From Heterostelium album PN500 (lineage: Eukaryota; Evosea; Eumycetozoa; Acytosteliales; Acytosteliaceae), in the NCBI RefSeq assembly GCF_000004825.1, contig NW_008805090.1, positions 372,001 to 436,000 on the forward strand: DNA of 64,000 nucleotides. The letters are read 5' to 3'. Position 1 is the stretch's first letter. Each line of letters opens with the position of its first letter. The notes beneath the pieces are model-generated. The model had not been told where the DNA came from. It saw nothing but the letters and a program-made list of their open reading frames with translations, and ran no database searches. The position numbers and the translations under genes are program-made. Below are positions 11,979-24,443 of this stretch, in pieces.

Positions 11979-12150
11979 AGCTAAGTAAATATGAATATTT
12001 TATTTCTAATATCTAAATAATCATACTAATGAATAATGACATTAAATAAAATAAAACATAACAGAACAGAAGAAAGAGAAGGGTGTAAATTCTATCTGAT
12101 TTTGGAGAGCGGGAAGAATAGTTAACACACTGCGCCAATACAAAAATTAG

Positions 12151-12173
12151 TTTTTTTTTTTTTTTTTTTTTTT
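12151..12173. repeat. Poly-T run, 23 bases
   Basis: Uninterrupted T23 in the 280-base divergent spacer between the SUMO protease and the Der-type GTPase. Homopolymer runs of this length are common in dictyostelid promoters. Confidence 0.85.
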
Positions 12174-12258
12174 ACAACAAACAATTTTGTGAAAACGAAC
12201 GAAACACTAGTTTAATTTAAATTAAACTCAGACTGATGATTGATTTCATTTTAGAATA

Positions 12259-14749
12259 ATGAATGGTGTGGGAAGATGTATATACAGATCTTTAAATAGA
12301 TCTGTTTCATTGGTAGATCTACCAAAGAATAATCTATCAAGTATATCTAGTTTTGAAAGATATAAAACATCAACTATACAATCAAATATTAGATCATATC
12401 ATTTATATAATAATAACAATAACAATCACATTAGTAGTAGTAGTAATATAAGTAGAAATAGATATTATTCATCATCACAACCAATCAATAATGATACTGA
12501 TAATAATAGTGATAATAAAGAACAAGTAAAACCTGTTGTACATAGTGATAAAGTAGTATTTCAAAGAGCGAAACTAAAGGTGAATAGTAATCCACTGATT
12601 GCAATCATCGGTAAACCAAATGTTGGAAAATCAACGTTGTTCAATAGGGTGGTACAGGGTGGTAGACAAGCACTGGTAGAGAACATACCGGGTACCACTA
12701 GAGATCGATACTATAGCGATGCATTTCTATATGGTAGACAATTCCAATTGGTGGATACCGGTGGTCTCGTCGGGGAAGCACTGGCACACACCGACCGATT
12801 CTCAACGGCTATCAAGGAGCAAGCAACCGTTGCAATGGACGAAGCCGATGCAATCATATTCCTGTTGGATGCGAAAACTGGCATTACCTCGGTCGATAAG
12901 GAACTGGCGAGAATGTTGAGAAACCGTGCGTCGAAAGGTCAGAAAGTTTTCTTGGGAATCAATAAAGCGGATAACGATCAGCTGATTGACAAACTGCCGA
13001 GAGATGAATTGGTGCGTCTTGGATTTGGTGAACCCTATGCATTCTCTGCTATTCACGGTGGTGGAGTGTTGGGATTGTTTGACTCGGTGTTGAAGAGTTT
13101 ACCGTTGCCAAAGGACAATGAACTGCTTGGCGATCCACAACAGAACACCTCAATAAAGATATCGATTGTCGGTCAACCCAATGCTGGAAAATCGAGTCTG
13201 CTGAATCAGATCATCGGGGAGGAGCGTGCCATTGTATCGGATGTCGCTGGAACCACTCATGACCCGGTGGATTGTCAGTTCTTGTGGCGAGAGAATCACG
13301 ATTTGACGTTGATTGACACCGCTGGAATCAGAAGAAGATCGACACACAAAGTTGGATTGGAAAAGTCGTCGGTTCTCTGGGCGATGAAGGCAATTGAGAG
13401 ATCGCAAGTGGTGTTGATGGTCATCGATGCAACAGTTGGAATAACAGATCAGGATCTAAAAATTGCTGGATTTATTTTGGAGAATAACAAGAGTGTCATG
13501 ATCTTGGTCAATAAATGGGATCTCTACACTCAGAACAAGAAGAAAGCAGCCAAGATCGCAGAGAAAAAGATGTTTCAAGATAATCAAGAGAAGTTTAAAT
13601 CAAATGTATCACTTTTAAGCGATATTCTTAATGATTATGCTGAAGATAATGATAATAAAAATAGTAGTAATAATAATAATAATGTTGGAAAAGATAAGAA
13701 TAGAAATAAGAAAAATAAGACAATTAGAAAGTTAAAAGAAGAAGTAGAGGAAGAAGATGAAGATGAAGAAAAGGATGAAGAAGAAGAAGAAGAGAATGAA
13801 GAAGAAGATGATCAAGTTAGATCTAAACAATCAAAGAAAGATAAATTAAAACAAAAGATGTTGGAAAAGAATTCATCGGAATTGGATTTCAACAATGATA
13901 TTTGGCCGGAATCATATCAACAACAGAAACAACAAAATGCAGTAAATAGAGAACAAGAGATAGTAGATGATATAGAGAATCAATTAGACAATATAGATTT
14001 TGAAGAGAATCAAGATAATGATGATGATGCATTTGAAGTAGATGATATTGATGAGGATGAAGAAGGTGAAGAGGATGAGGATGAAGATGACGATGATGTA
14101 AAGGAACAGAAATTCATTCAAGCCTATTGGAAATATATGAGTCAACTTGAGAAGGTACAGACCGAAGGCAAAATACCAAGACATCCTCCACCCAACGTAC
14201 AGATCCCAGCACTGACCAAAGAACAAAAGGAATTCGAAAAAGAGATCAGAGAGAAGCTGACATTCTTGGATTTCGCCCCACTCATTTTCACATCAGCCAA
14301 GACCGGTTTTTGTGTACCAACTGCTTTGGATATGGCAATTAAAGTATTCTTTGAAAGAGAAAAAAGGTAAAAAATACTTATACACATATACATATATTCT
14401 TTTGTTATTTTATATTATTTATTAATTGAATTTCATTAATCTAACTAATAAAATTATGATAATGCATAGATTGAAAATTAGAGAATTAATGGATATTATT
14501 AAACAAGCAACATTCAAACACAAGCTACCAAGAAAAGGAAAGAGTAGTTTGAAAATCAAATTTGCATCCCAATCGAAAGGATTCCCTCCAAGTTTTGTAT
14601 TCTTTGTAAATGATCCAGAGAAAGTACAACCCTCATTCATTCGATTTTTATTGAACTCTATTAGAGAAACCTATCCTTTTGTTGGAACTCCAATCAACAT
14701 CTTTTTCAGAAGGAACAAAAAAAGAGCTGCCTACAACAAAAAGAAATAA
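12259..14749 (+). CDS. Der/EngA-type tandem GTPase, probably organellar
   Basis: Two exons (12259-14366 and 14470-14749) join in phase to give 795 residues; without the second exon the conserved KH-like domain would be lost. Two Era-like G domains are complete: GKPNVGKSTLFN, DTGG and NKAD in the first (from residue ~114), GQPNAGKSSLLN, DTAGI and NKWD in the second (from ~300). The C-terminal KH-like module (from ~703) shows the family-typical GTPINIFFRRNKK ending. Bacterial Der and its plastid relative assemble the large ribosomal subunit. The N-terminal ~100 residues are Ser/Asn/Arg-rich and nearly acid-free at first, as expected for a mitochondrial presequence, so a mitoribosome role is inferred. 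A highly acidic Asp/Glu-rich insert of about 160 residues splits the second G domain from the KH module and is not a usual family feature. Confidence 0.9.
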
Positions 14750-15440
14750 ATAATTTAATATAGAGTTAGAGTTAAATTTTTATGCTATTTATATAAAAAC
14801 ATCTTTCTTTTGTCATTAAATAATTTTAATTTAATTATTGAGTAACGACAACTGTTGTTCTTTAAATTATATTTTTATGAAAACAGACTTGAAATTAAAA
14901 ATTACCTTTTATTAAATAAATAAACATATTTTTAAAATAAAACTATATTAAATTAAAATAATTATTTTGGAATAGAAGAGATAAAGTATCAACAAATATA
15001 ATCAAAGTTTGAACACGCAATTATCCTTATTGAAGGAAAGAGAATTCATATCTGTATTCTTTAATTCCTGAGCAAATCTTTATGTTAGATCAACAGATCT
15101 GGTATTTTCCTCGAAGAATTATTCTTTTACCTTAAGTTGATTAGGTTCAGAGATTTCTTATTGTTATGAAAAGTAACTTATATATTACAAATATGTCAAC
15201 AAAATTCCATAGGTCTTTGGAATAACAGAACAAACATAAAGGTTTGCTGTGGAAGTAATTTTTATCTAAATTTTTCAAAAATAAATCATTTCTATAACTA
15301 TAATTTTTTTATTTATTTTAAATAATTAGAAGTGGTTTAGAAGGTGAATTCTATGATAATTTTAAAACTTGACCAATCTAATTTAAAAAAAAAATTTTAT
15401 TATAAAACACAGTGTATGAGTTCTTATCAATTTGTTTTAT
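14750..15440. other. Convergent AT-rich spacer
   Basis: Lies between the 3' ends of the Der-type gene and the F-box-like gene. Slightly richer in G/C from about 15000 to 15250, but no frame stays open and no RNA fold was recognised. Confidence 0.5.
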
Positions 15441-17002
15441 CTATTGAGTAATATTATAGATAGATGCTGAGATTTCAGTTTGATTGGTACTATACAAAAG
15501 AAATGAATTATCAGATAATCTTCGTGCTTTGTATTTGATATCTTCATAGTTGTTTAAGGTGATAGTATTCACAGTTGGTGGAATTCTACAAATCATCTGC
15601 TTAATAAATGCAATTGGCTCGTAAAATAGTCGAATAATATTTGAAGATACCAGTGATATGTAATCGAAATCAAAATGAGTAACTGATTTAGGAATTAGAG
15701 AATTATCTAAACTATAGGCAGACAATAATTCCAATGACGGTGGAAGCATCAAGCAACTCTTATTCTTCAAAGGAAGATAAAGATGCTTCAAACTGTTTGG
15801 ATAGATCAATTGAGTAACATCCGCTCGAATGAATGATAGATCCAATGTTTCCAGATGTTCCAATGATAGGAGTGTATCATTGTCTAGACCGACATGGTTC
15901 AATAACCGCAAATATCTAAGACCGGAAGGCAGTATGTTTCTGTTGATTTTCAATATGCCACTGAAAGTCAAACTGGTTACACTCTCTGGAATATCACCGG
16001 TTTCAATCTGATCATTATCGGTGTCCGATTGCAGATAAAGGGTATGAATAGAATGTGAGCACTTGATATTCTTCAGCCACCTAATCGGAATTTGGGCTGC
16101 CTTCAACGTTGATGGTAACATAAAAGTTTGATTCAAAGCATTGACATCTCTGATTGTAAATAAAAAAGTCTCTAGATTCGGTGGGAGGTCACTAAAATCA
16201 ATTGTTTTGGTTTTGTAGCCAATGACCCTAAACGATTTAAGTGATCGAGGTAGAACTGATAACCTAAATAAGGGCTGCTCTAAATAGATGTCAAGTGATT
16301 CCAATTGCTTTGGATAAATCGATGGTACCATCAGTGGAACCAATTTGATCTTTTTAATATTAGACGGTAACTGAAATTGTTCATTATCATTGTCAGACTC
16401 TGGCATGCCGTTTCGCAGAAGATTTTGAATGGTATGTACATTATTAGATCGACTTAATACATCGATAATGTCATGGTCAAGCTTGATATCACTATCAAAA
16501 ATAACTTTTGAGATGCTTGCATCTAAAATACTACTTTTGAATTCATCTATTTAATAAATATCATCTGAGAGTTAGTTGATTGATCATAAAATAAAAATAT
16601 ATTTACATTTATGTCTATCATACCTATTGTTATAATATAATCTGTAAAAGGAAATTCTTTAAGTTCTTTAAACTTGACTAAATCTGGGTGATCATTGTGA
16701 TTGTATATGAAGACTGTACAATCTGATGATATTCGATCAATCGATTTCGAAAATGCATTCCGATAAGAGTTCAATCGAAAACACTTGTTATTGATATCTT
16801 GTAATGATAAATTGTGTAGCTTCGTCAATTGTTTGGTGTCGAAACATAGATACTTATCGATATGATCAAACCATCTCTTACAAACTAAACTGAAACAAAT
16901 GATATCTATATTCTCATCCAACTCTACAATGATTCTATTTAATAATATAAAAGGTAGATTTACAAATACGTGATGCCCATTATTATTCTCTTTGTTTGTC
17001 AT
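15441..17002 (-). CDS. F-box-like protein with FNIP/LRR-type repeats
   Basis: Two exons, 17002-16624 and 16546-15441, join in phase for 494 residues. The N-terminus (LPFILLNRIIVEL, ISLVCKRWFDHIDKYL pattern) is F-box-like, the motif that docks substrate receptors to Skp1 in SCF ubiquitin ligases. The rest is a series of degenerate ~20-residue repeats with the rhythm LPxxLxxLxLxxxxxxxx (for example LPRSLKSFRVIGY, LPPNLETFLF, LPSGLRYLRLL, YPNSLKHLYLP). This is related to the FNIP/leucine-rich repeats that are hugely expanded in dictyostelids. The substrate is unknown. It differs from the second FNIP gene at 20-21.8 kb by lacking the FNQPL core. Confidence 0.72.
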
Positions 17003-17310
17003 ATTGTTATATATCTACTTGCAAAAGTTAAAGAAACTAATATATAATACTCAGTCAGAAAAACAGAAACTACAACCTTCTAATTCAGAAAGTAACAAGA
17101 TTGAGATTTTTTTAGATTGGTGATTTATTGTTTTGAAGTAAATATAAAAATAAAAATTAACTAAATAAATCATATTGTAATTCAAAAAGTTATAAATCAA
17201 GTCCACTAAAAGTAAATTAAATTTTGGATGATGAACTTTTCATATGGTTGTGAATTTGAAATGTGTGGCTGTTTGTTTGTTTATTTAAATAAATATATAT
17301 TTTAATTTAT
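17003..17310. other. AT-rich spacer
   Basis: Between the F-box-like gene start and the eIF2B-epsilon stop, both on the minus strand. A/T-rich, nothing recognised. Confidence 0.6.
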
Positions 17311-19780
17311 TTAATCGGATTCCGACTCCTCGGATTCAGAACCTGACTCTTCTTCATCATCATCTTCATATTCTTCGTCTTCATCGTCGTCCTCTTCCTC
17401 TTCTTCGGCGGATCTCAACCATTCGATCAATTGAGAGCACTGCTTGAGATACTGTAGATCTTCTTCCGATGCTTCTTTGTCACCTTCCAACTCTTCGGCC
17501 CACGATAAAATAGCTTCCTCCTCCAAAACATTGGTATTATAGAGTTCGTGCAACACGAAATGTACAACCTTCTTGATATCATCGTTCTCATCGCAGTAAT
17601 CTTGTATCTTAAAGATGAAATCCACTTGAATGTCAACCTCTGACAAATATTTCTCTAGAATCTTTGAGTACGATTGTATTCTACTCTTTAGTGCCGCTAC
17701 GAAATCCTTTTGTGTCATCGATGCTCTATTTGGTACTTCTAAAATAACTGGTAACGAAGCAGATGCACCTAAACAAACCAATTGTTAGTTGAGTTGAGTT
17801 GAGTGTAATCTATAGATATAATATATCAACAACTTACAATCCATAAAATCTTTATCATAAGCATATTTGAGACCGTTGATCTCCAGAATAATGGTTTCCA
17901 TTGGATGATTCTCTGCGATACCACGTTTGATGGTACGTGCAACTTCACGTTTGAATTTGGCGAGATCGGTGTCTTTACTGCTGCCACCACCGCTTGACTT
18001 GCCGCCACCGGGTTGCACTTCAGTGTCGGTGTCTTCGTCCGACGAGTCGATGGCGACGTTGTCGTCCTCTTCGATATAATCGAGTGCTGCGATCTCTTCT
18101 TCGGTCATTGGGACGAGTTCATTCCATGGATTCTGCTTGAGTGTCCAACGCCAACCGAGACCGTTGGCACCGACGGTCATTGGCGAAGTTGGTTCGTCGC
18201 CAAACTCGTTGTTCTCGCCACCGTCTGGCTCCTCGACAGCGGTGATCTTGGTGAACGGCTCAATGAAAACGTTGTCGCCAATCTTCACACCGACACTGAT
18301 GATCGATCCACGCGAAATAGTTACATGCGAACCAATGACAGCGTTATCGCATATCACCGACGATGTAATCGTTGTGTTGTCTTCGATCACAACGTTGTCC
18401 CAGATGTAGGCACCGTTGATACGCACGTTGTTACCGATCTTGACGTTACGACCGACAATAGAGTGAGAGACACTCGATTTGTCACCGATGGTGGTGTTCT
18501 TACCGATGACGGTTTCCTCGCCAATTGAGCAGTCCGATCGCAGAGTGACGTGTCGCTCCTTGTAGATCATCTGACGCGACAGAGTGTAGCTGGTGTTACA
18601 CATAAAGTTGTTGTCTGGCACCATTGGGAATGTCCAACGATGAATGATATCCTTGCTCACCGAGTGATAGGTACGCAAATCCTTCACTCGCGCAGCGTAC
18701 TCACCCTGTAATATATATGTACTCAACTTATAATCCAACACATCCGATTGCATAATATCGTGAATAAACTCTTTTCTAAGATCTTCAAAATCGAAATTAT
18801 CATTAAACAATGCTAATACCTATATATATCAATCAATAGATAAGTATAAACTAAACTAAACTAAACCGAGTATAAATATAAACTTACTTCTGGTGAACAA
18901 ATATCAATATGACAATCAATTAAATCGTAACGAAGTTGAATGGATGGATGCTTCTGGAAGAGATCGGTGGAGAGTGCAACCTTTAACTTCTTTGGTGTAT
19001 TCTCATAGCATGCCAATTGCAATGTATTTCTATCGTATCCAACTACAATGTCGTCTTGTTTCGATCTAGTTCTATGCGATGGTGATGCCTGTTTGAATAC
19101 CATTGTCATAATATTACTTTTATCTTGTTGTCTTCGAGCACTACAAAACAAACAATACAAGAAGAAAAGATGAATTAGTAAACTTTACAAAAAGATATAT
19201 AGTTAGTTAGTTAGTTACATACTTGTGAACTTTCAATGCATTCGATAGATTCATGTTGGAAACAACATCACCACTGATCAATACAAAGTCATTCTGAATG
19301 ATGTTCATACTGAAGATTGTCCTCAGAGCGTCACCGGTACTCTTACAACCCTGAGCGACAATCGGTGTCACCTTGACACCCGGTAGACTCGACCATCTCG
19401 AACCGTCTATATATTTCTTGATTTGATCGGCATGTGCACAACACAATACAAAAATCGATTGAACACCTGACGAAGCTAGTAACTCCAATGTATAATCTAA
19501 CAATGGAATATTTACCAATGGCAATAATGTCTAATACATACATTAATGAGTGATAGTAGCAGTAGTAGTAGTAGTAAAGATAGCAACAAACAAAGTTAAA
19601 ATCAATCATAGTTATTATATTTGTTCTTTTCTATTATGATTTGCTTACTCTTGGTTTATCTAAAGTGATTGGTGCAAAACGTCTGTCGAAACTGTCACCC
19701 AAGACAACACCATGAAGTTCCTCCTCACTCTTCTCACTTGTAGTGGTTGGCTTCTTCTTATCTTTATCGTCTTTAGCCAT
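17311..19780 (-). CDS. eif2b5: Translation initiation factor eIF2B, epsilon subunit
   Basis: Five exons join in phase (19780-19649, 19530-19223, 19140-18888, 18819-17838, 17768-17311), giving 710 residues, the usual length. Visible parts in order: an N-terminal nucleotidyltransferase-like domain (VVLGDSFDRRFAPITLDKPRTLLPLVN, then SGDVV); a left-handed beta-helix of hexapeptide repeats (IGKNTTIGDKSSVSHSIVG and neighbours); and a C-terminal HEAT-like W2 domain with the acidic/aromatic ending LSWAEELE..LIEWLRSAEEEEEDDD. The epsilon subunit is the catalytic GDP-GTP exchange subunit for eIF2, acting in the cytosol on every round of initiation, and its W2 domain contacts eIF2. A long Asp/Glu/Ser tail follows W2. 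The start ATG is in the sequence MAKDDKDKKKP. Confidence 0.94.
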
Positions 19781-20082
19781 ATTTATAAAAATAATTTATT
19801 ATTAATCAAAAATCAGATTGATTGATTTGATCAAATTCTTTATATTCAAGTCTGGTCCAACAAGAAAAAAAAAAATTGATCAAAAAAAAAAAAATTAATA
19901 AAAAGTAAGGAATTTGCAAAAAAAAAAGTGTATTCGTTTTTTTATTTATTTCTTCAAAATGTTTTATATATTTGTTCTGATGAAAATGGCGTGGATGGAT
20001 ATTATATATATGTGCGAGTGTGTATGTGATGTGTGTATATATAGTTTTGTTTGTTGAAAAAAAAGGGGTTGGTTATTATATT
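19781..20082. other. AT-rich spacer
   Basis: Upstream of eIF2B-epsilon and downstream of the FNIP gene. Contains A-runs and a (TATA/GTGT)-rich patch near 20000-20045; no gene seen. Confidence 0.6.
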
Positions 20083-21761
20083 TTAGAAAACAAAAACATT
20101 TTCAACTAGATCGAGTGACAATAGCAGTGTTTCAGATCCACCACCGCTGGTAGAATTGAAGTTGTTGCTACTACTACTATAGTTGTTGTTGCTGTTGTTG
20201 ATGCTATTTAGTTTATCTAGTTTGGCGAGATAGTTGGAGTAGTTCTTAAAGAACGATTGGTTGGTAAGTGATTCCGTTGGGATGAGTCCACCGTCTACTT
20301 TGTTTAGATTGAAAACGATGGTCGATTTCTCATCGAGAATACGGAGGTAGATATCGACATCTTTGAACTTGATAATTAGATTGGTCGATGACGTCGGTAG
20401 GTTCTTCAAGTATTGTAAGCTGGCCAACTCCTTGAACTGTTCGAATCTATTGTTGATATTCAAATGAATGTATTGAATACGATTGTTAAGATCACCGCGG
20501 AACAGTTGTTGGTCAAAGTTTTCGCCGAGTGTTAGATTCTCCAGTGATAGATTCTCCAACGGTTGGTTGAATCTCTCACCAAAGCACAGTGTTTGTAATG
20601 ATTTCGGGAGGGAAGCAGGTTGGACTGGTTGATCGAATGAGTTGCCCAACACTAGTTTTGTGAGTTTTGGTGGGAGGTAGTTCAACGGTTGGTTGAATCT
20701 CTCACCAAAGCAAAGTGTGTGGAGTGATTGCGGGAGTGAGTCTGGTTGAAGCGGTTGATTAAAAGTATGGCCAAACACTAGTTTCGTTAGAGTTGGTGGC
20801 AGTGAGGTGGAATCCAGTGGTTGATTAAAGTTGTTGGAGAATTTCAGTGATTGTACGCCATTGAGAAGCTTTCCATTGAGTGGTTGGTTGAATTCGATGC
20901 CAAACGACAATTTCTGGCAACTGAGTGGTATGTTGAGAGGTTGATTGAATGAATTGTGAAAAGTAAGTGATTTCAGCGATTTCGGAAGTGTATTTGGAAG
21001 CAGCGGTTGATTATATCGTGAACCGAATTTCAGCCGTATTAATTTGGTGGGCAGAGAATTCGGCTCCAATCGCTGATCGAATGAACTTCCAAACTTGATG
21101 CGCTGCACCGATTCCGGAATGGATTCGGGCACTAGTGGTTCGTTGTAGCATGTTCCAAACTTTATGGATTTGCAATTCGCTGGAATAACATTTTTTCCGA
21201 TCGGTTTGTTGAAGCTGAATCCGAAAATGATTGAAACCACTGAGTTTGGAATTACATTTGGCGGAATCTCTTGATTGAAATCATCGGAGAACTCCAAATC
21301 TGTCACCGATCGGGGAATCAGTCCCTGTTTCAAAAGTGGTGCATTCAGTGCAATTAATAAATGTGTTATATTGGATGGAATCAATCCACTTAGATAATAT
21401 TCATAGAATTTAGAATGTTCAAAAAATCCTTTAAAAATAAAATTAAAATAAAATTAAAATTAAAATTAGTCAATCTCGTAGTTTATAACAATTAATTAAA
21501 ACCAAAAGGAAGGAAAAAGGTTGTTTATAAACAAAGACACTTACTAAAGGATGATCCTTTTTTCTTGGAAAACTGTTTTCTGAATGAATTGAATTGGAAA
21601 TAGATATTATTCTGGAGGTCAACCTGTTTATTGAACGTTAAGAATTTATCACGATCTTGAAACAATTGACGACAACACATTACAAAACACATACGATCGA
21701 TGTCATCCAATACATATGATAAAATATGTTTTAATATATAATGTGGTAATATAAAATTCAT
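20083..21761 (-). CDS. F-box-like FNIP-repeat protein
   Basis: Two exons, 21761-21545 and 21428-20083, join in phase for 520 residues. The first exon has an F-box-like start (ILPHYILKHILSYV, DRMCFVMCCRQLFQ). The second carries about a dozen FNIP repeats of ~22 residues with the consensus LxFGxxFNQPLxPxSLPxSLxxL; repeat cores read FNQPL, FNKPI, YNEPL and FDQRL. The last repeats are followed by a non-repeat tail with a Ser/Asn tract. FNIP repeats form leucine-rich-repeat-like surfaces; with an F-box they are expected to serve as substrate receptors, but no target is known. Pairs of repeats around 20530-20720 are almost identical in DNA, suggesting recent internal duplication. Confidence 0.85.
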
Positions 21762-22622
21762 TTTTATATATATAATATTATATTAAACTAATATATGGAT
21801 GGTTAATATTATATTATATTATAGAAATAAATACAATTATTTATCAAAACAATAATGATTGAATTAAAAAGAAGAAAAAAAAAACAAAGATATTTTTTCG
21901 TAATTAATAAAATAAGAAAAAAGAAAACGTAAATTACTTTACTTTAAAGGTGGTAGGTCTCGAGGCTCTGATTTGCTTACGAAATATTTAATTTAAAATA
22001 AATAAAATTATAATGCCTTTCTTTGCAAACACACTAAATTGTTGTCTGTTTTTTTATCTTTTATGATAATTGTTTTCGTTGTTTTATCATGTGGGGGATG
22101 AGTTGTTTTAAGATTCGAGGGGCAAAATTGTCTTTTATTGGTTGGGGAGCCAAATTTTTGTCAAATTAAAAAATGATCGATCTAAAGATCTTGCAAAAAA
22201 TCGATGGTTCGTAATAAAACAATAATAAAAAGATAGTAATAATTATCCTTATATATCTTTGTATGTTTTAAAATTTAAATTTATCTGAAAAAAAAAAGTT
22301 AAAAAAGATATAAATTAATGGGTTGTGATATTTATTTATAAAATCTTAAATTTATAAATTTTAATTTTAAAAGTAAAATATCTTTTTTAAATTTAGTGAT
22401 TTTTTTAATAATATCTTTCTCTAAATTAATTAATTAATATTGATATTATTTATGTTATTTTAAAGTTATTAATTATCATTATTATTTATTTACAAAAATG
22501 ATCTAACAATAATTGTTAAAAATTCGTTCATATAATTGCATTGAAAAAAAACGAATGAAAACCAAATAAAAATATTAAACTTATGTTTATTATTATTCAA
22601 ACCAGTAAGTGCTTGTTTTAAG
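21762..22622. other. AT-rich divergent spacer with two GC-richer islands
   Basis: Between the FNIP gene (minus) and the methyltransferase gene (plus). Two islands stand out, at about 21945-21982 (GGTGGTAGGTCTCGAGGCTC and following) and about 22088-22160 (GGGGGATGAG..GATTCGAGGGGC). Neither stays open as a reading frame and neither folds into a tRNA cloverleaf by eye. Confidence 0.45.
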
Positions 22623-22979
22623 ATGGAATGTTCAAACAAAGAAAATGGTACAACACAACAACCTGAAAAGTTAGAAAACAACACAGCAGAGTGTGAAAGC
22701 ATGAATAACAATAATCTGTCTAGTGAAGATAACAAAACAATAGTAACATCTCAAAAACGAAAAGAACAAGAAAATGTAAAAGAAGAAGAAGATAAACAAC
22801 AACAGCAAAATAAGAAATTAAAGAACAATAACAATAAGAGCAATAACAAAAACACTAACAACAGTAATAACAATAACAAAACACCAACACTAATAATAAT
22901 AAAAATAGACAAAAACAATAATAATAATAATAGTAGTAAGAATAACAACAATAACAATAATAAGAGTAATAAAAATGAA

Positions 22980-23011
<32 letters not shown>

Positions 23012-23638
23012 GTCAGGAGGTGCTGTTGGAAGAAATGGCGCTCTCATTTATGGAAATTACAGAGGATACTATTCATACAGAAACTTAAAGGAACAAGAAG
23101 ATCCAAGATTCAAATTGTTAACCAAAGATCTTTTCTATCAAAAGATTTGTCTTGATATTGGTTGTAATAGTGGTTCTGTTACTTTGAAAATTGGTATGTG
23201 TGATATCACTTTTTATTAAACTGTTTAATTATATATTATATTTTTAATGAAACAACACTCTTGCTAACAATATCTAACTAATATTGTATGTTTATAGCAT
23301 CGGATTATGAATGTGAGCATATCAAAGGTATTGATATCGATCACCAATTGATTAGAGATGCAGTTAAGAATCTAAAGTCATTACAGAATTCACTTTTGAA
23401 AGAGAAATCAAATAGTAGTTCTACAACAACAACAGCAACCGCAGCAACTACTACTACTTCTACCACAGAAAAGACAACAGATCAATCAATAACAAAGGAA
23501 TCATCAGAGACAACAGCAACAACTACTACTACTACGACTCAGCAAGGTGTTTCAAATGATAAGCCAACAGAACAACAACAACCAAATGAAACAACAACAA
23601 CAACAACATCATCATCAGCATTAACAACCACAACTACA

Positions 23639-23674
<36 letters not shown>

Positions 23675-24238
23675 GAGGATGATGAAGATTTCATACCGAT
23701 TTCATTTAAATATCTAAAGACACCGATTATCAAGGAAACTAAATTCCCAAACAACGTATCATTCTTTCATCACAACTTTATGTCTGATTCATCGTTTGAC
23801 AGAGAGGAAGCGTACGATGTAATATTGGCACTCAGTATATCGAAATGGATTCACCTCAATTGGGGAGACGAAGGAATAAAGAGTTTCTTTAAAAAGATAC
23901 ACAAAATGTTGAAACCAGGTGGTATTTTCATATTGGAACCACAAGAATTCAAAGGTTATCACAGAAGAAAGTATCTTTCAGAGGTAAATATAAATATTTA
24001 TAATCTTTTTTAATGAAAAAAAATGTTGTTTAGAATATGATTATTAACAGTTATCTTATATATATCTATATTTATCTAGAAAATGACAAAGATTTATTCA
24101 GAGATTAAGTTTAAACCCAATCAATTTATAGAATATCTAACTAATGAAGTTGGATACAAATTGGTTGATTCTCTTTTGCCACAATCGGATTCACTTGCCA
24201 AAGGATTCAAAAGAAATATATATAAACTAGTTAAATAA
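22623..24238 (+). CDS. Bin3/MePCE-type RNA 5'-methylphosphate capping enzyme
   Basis: Three exons (22623-23193, 23298-23983, 24080-24238) join in phase for 471 residues. The core has the Bin3 family pattern: an entry motif with aromatic residues (YGNYRGYYSYR), SAM-binding motif I CLDIGCNSGSVTLKI, GIDIDHQLI, the family-typical ALSISKWIHLNWGDEG segment, LKPGGIFILEPQEFKGY and a C-terminal SDSLAKGFKRNIYKL. Human MePCE methylates the gamma phosphate of 7SK snRNA; BCDIN3D acts on other small RNAs. Which RNA is capped here is unknown. Two long low-complexity insertions are present: an Asn/Lys tract before the domain and a Thr/Gln/Asn tract of about 100 residues inside it, between the GIDIDHQLI strand and the next core strand. 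The convergent Abi gene ends about 205 bases downstream. Confidence 0.87.
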
Positions 24239-24443
24239 ATATAAATCATAAATCAAGTTAACTATATAATATTTGTTTTGTTTTGTTATGTTTTGTTTAT
24301 TAATTGATGATTGTTACAAACTTTTTGGGTGGTGATGGTAAGGTAATACTAATATTTTGGGGTTTGAGAAGAATTGCTTTGTTTGTCGGCGTTGTTTAAA
24401 CTATTGAGATAGATTATTGTCGAATATCTGTTGTATTAACTGT

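Noticed and set aside
21945-22160. GC-rich islands in the spacer upstream of the methyltransferase
   Set aside because: Checked for tRNA and C/D-box RNA features; boxes and stems are incomplete, so no RNA gene is called.
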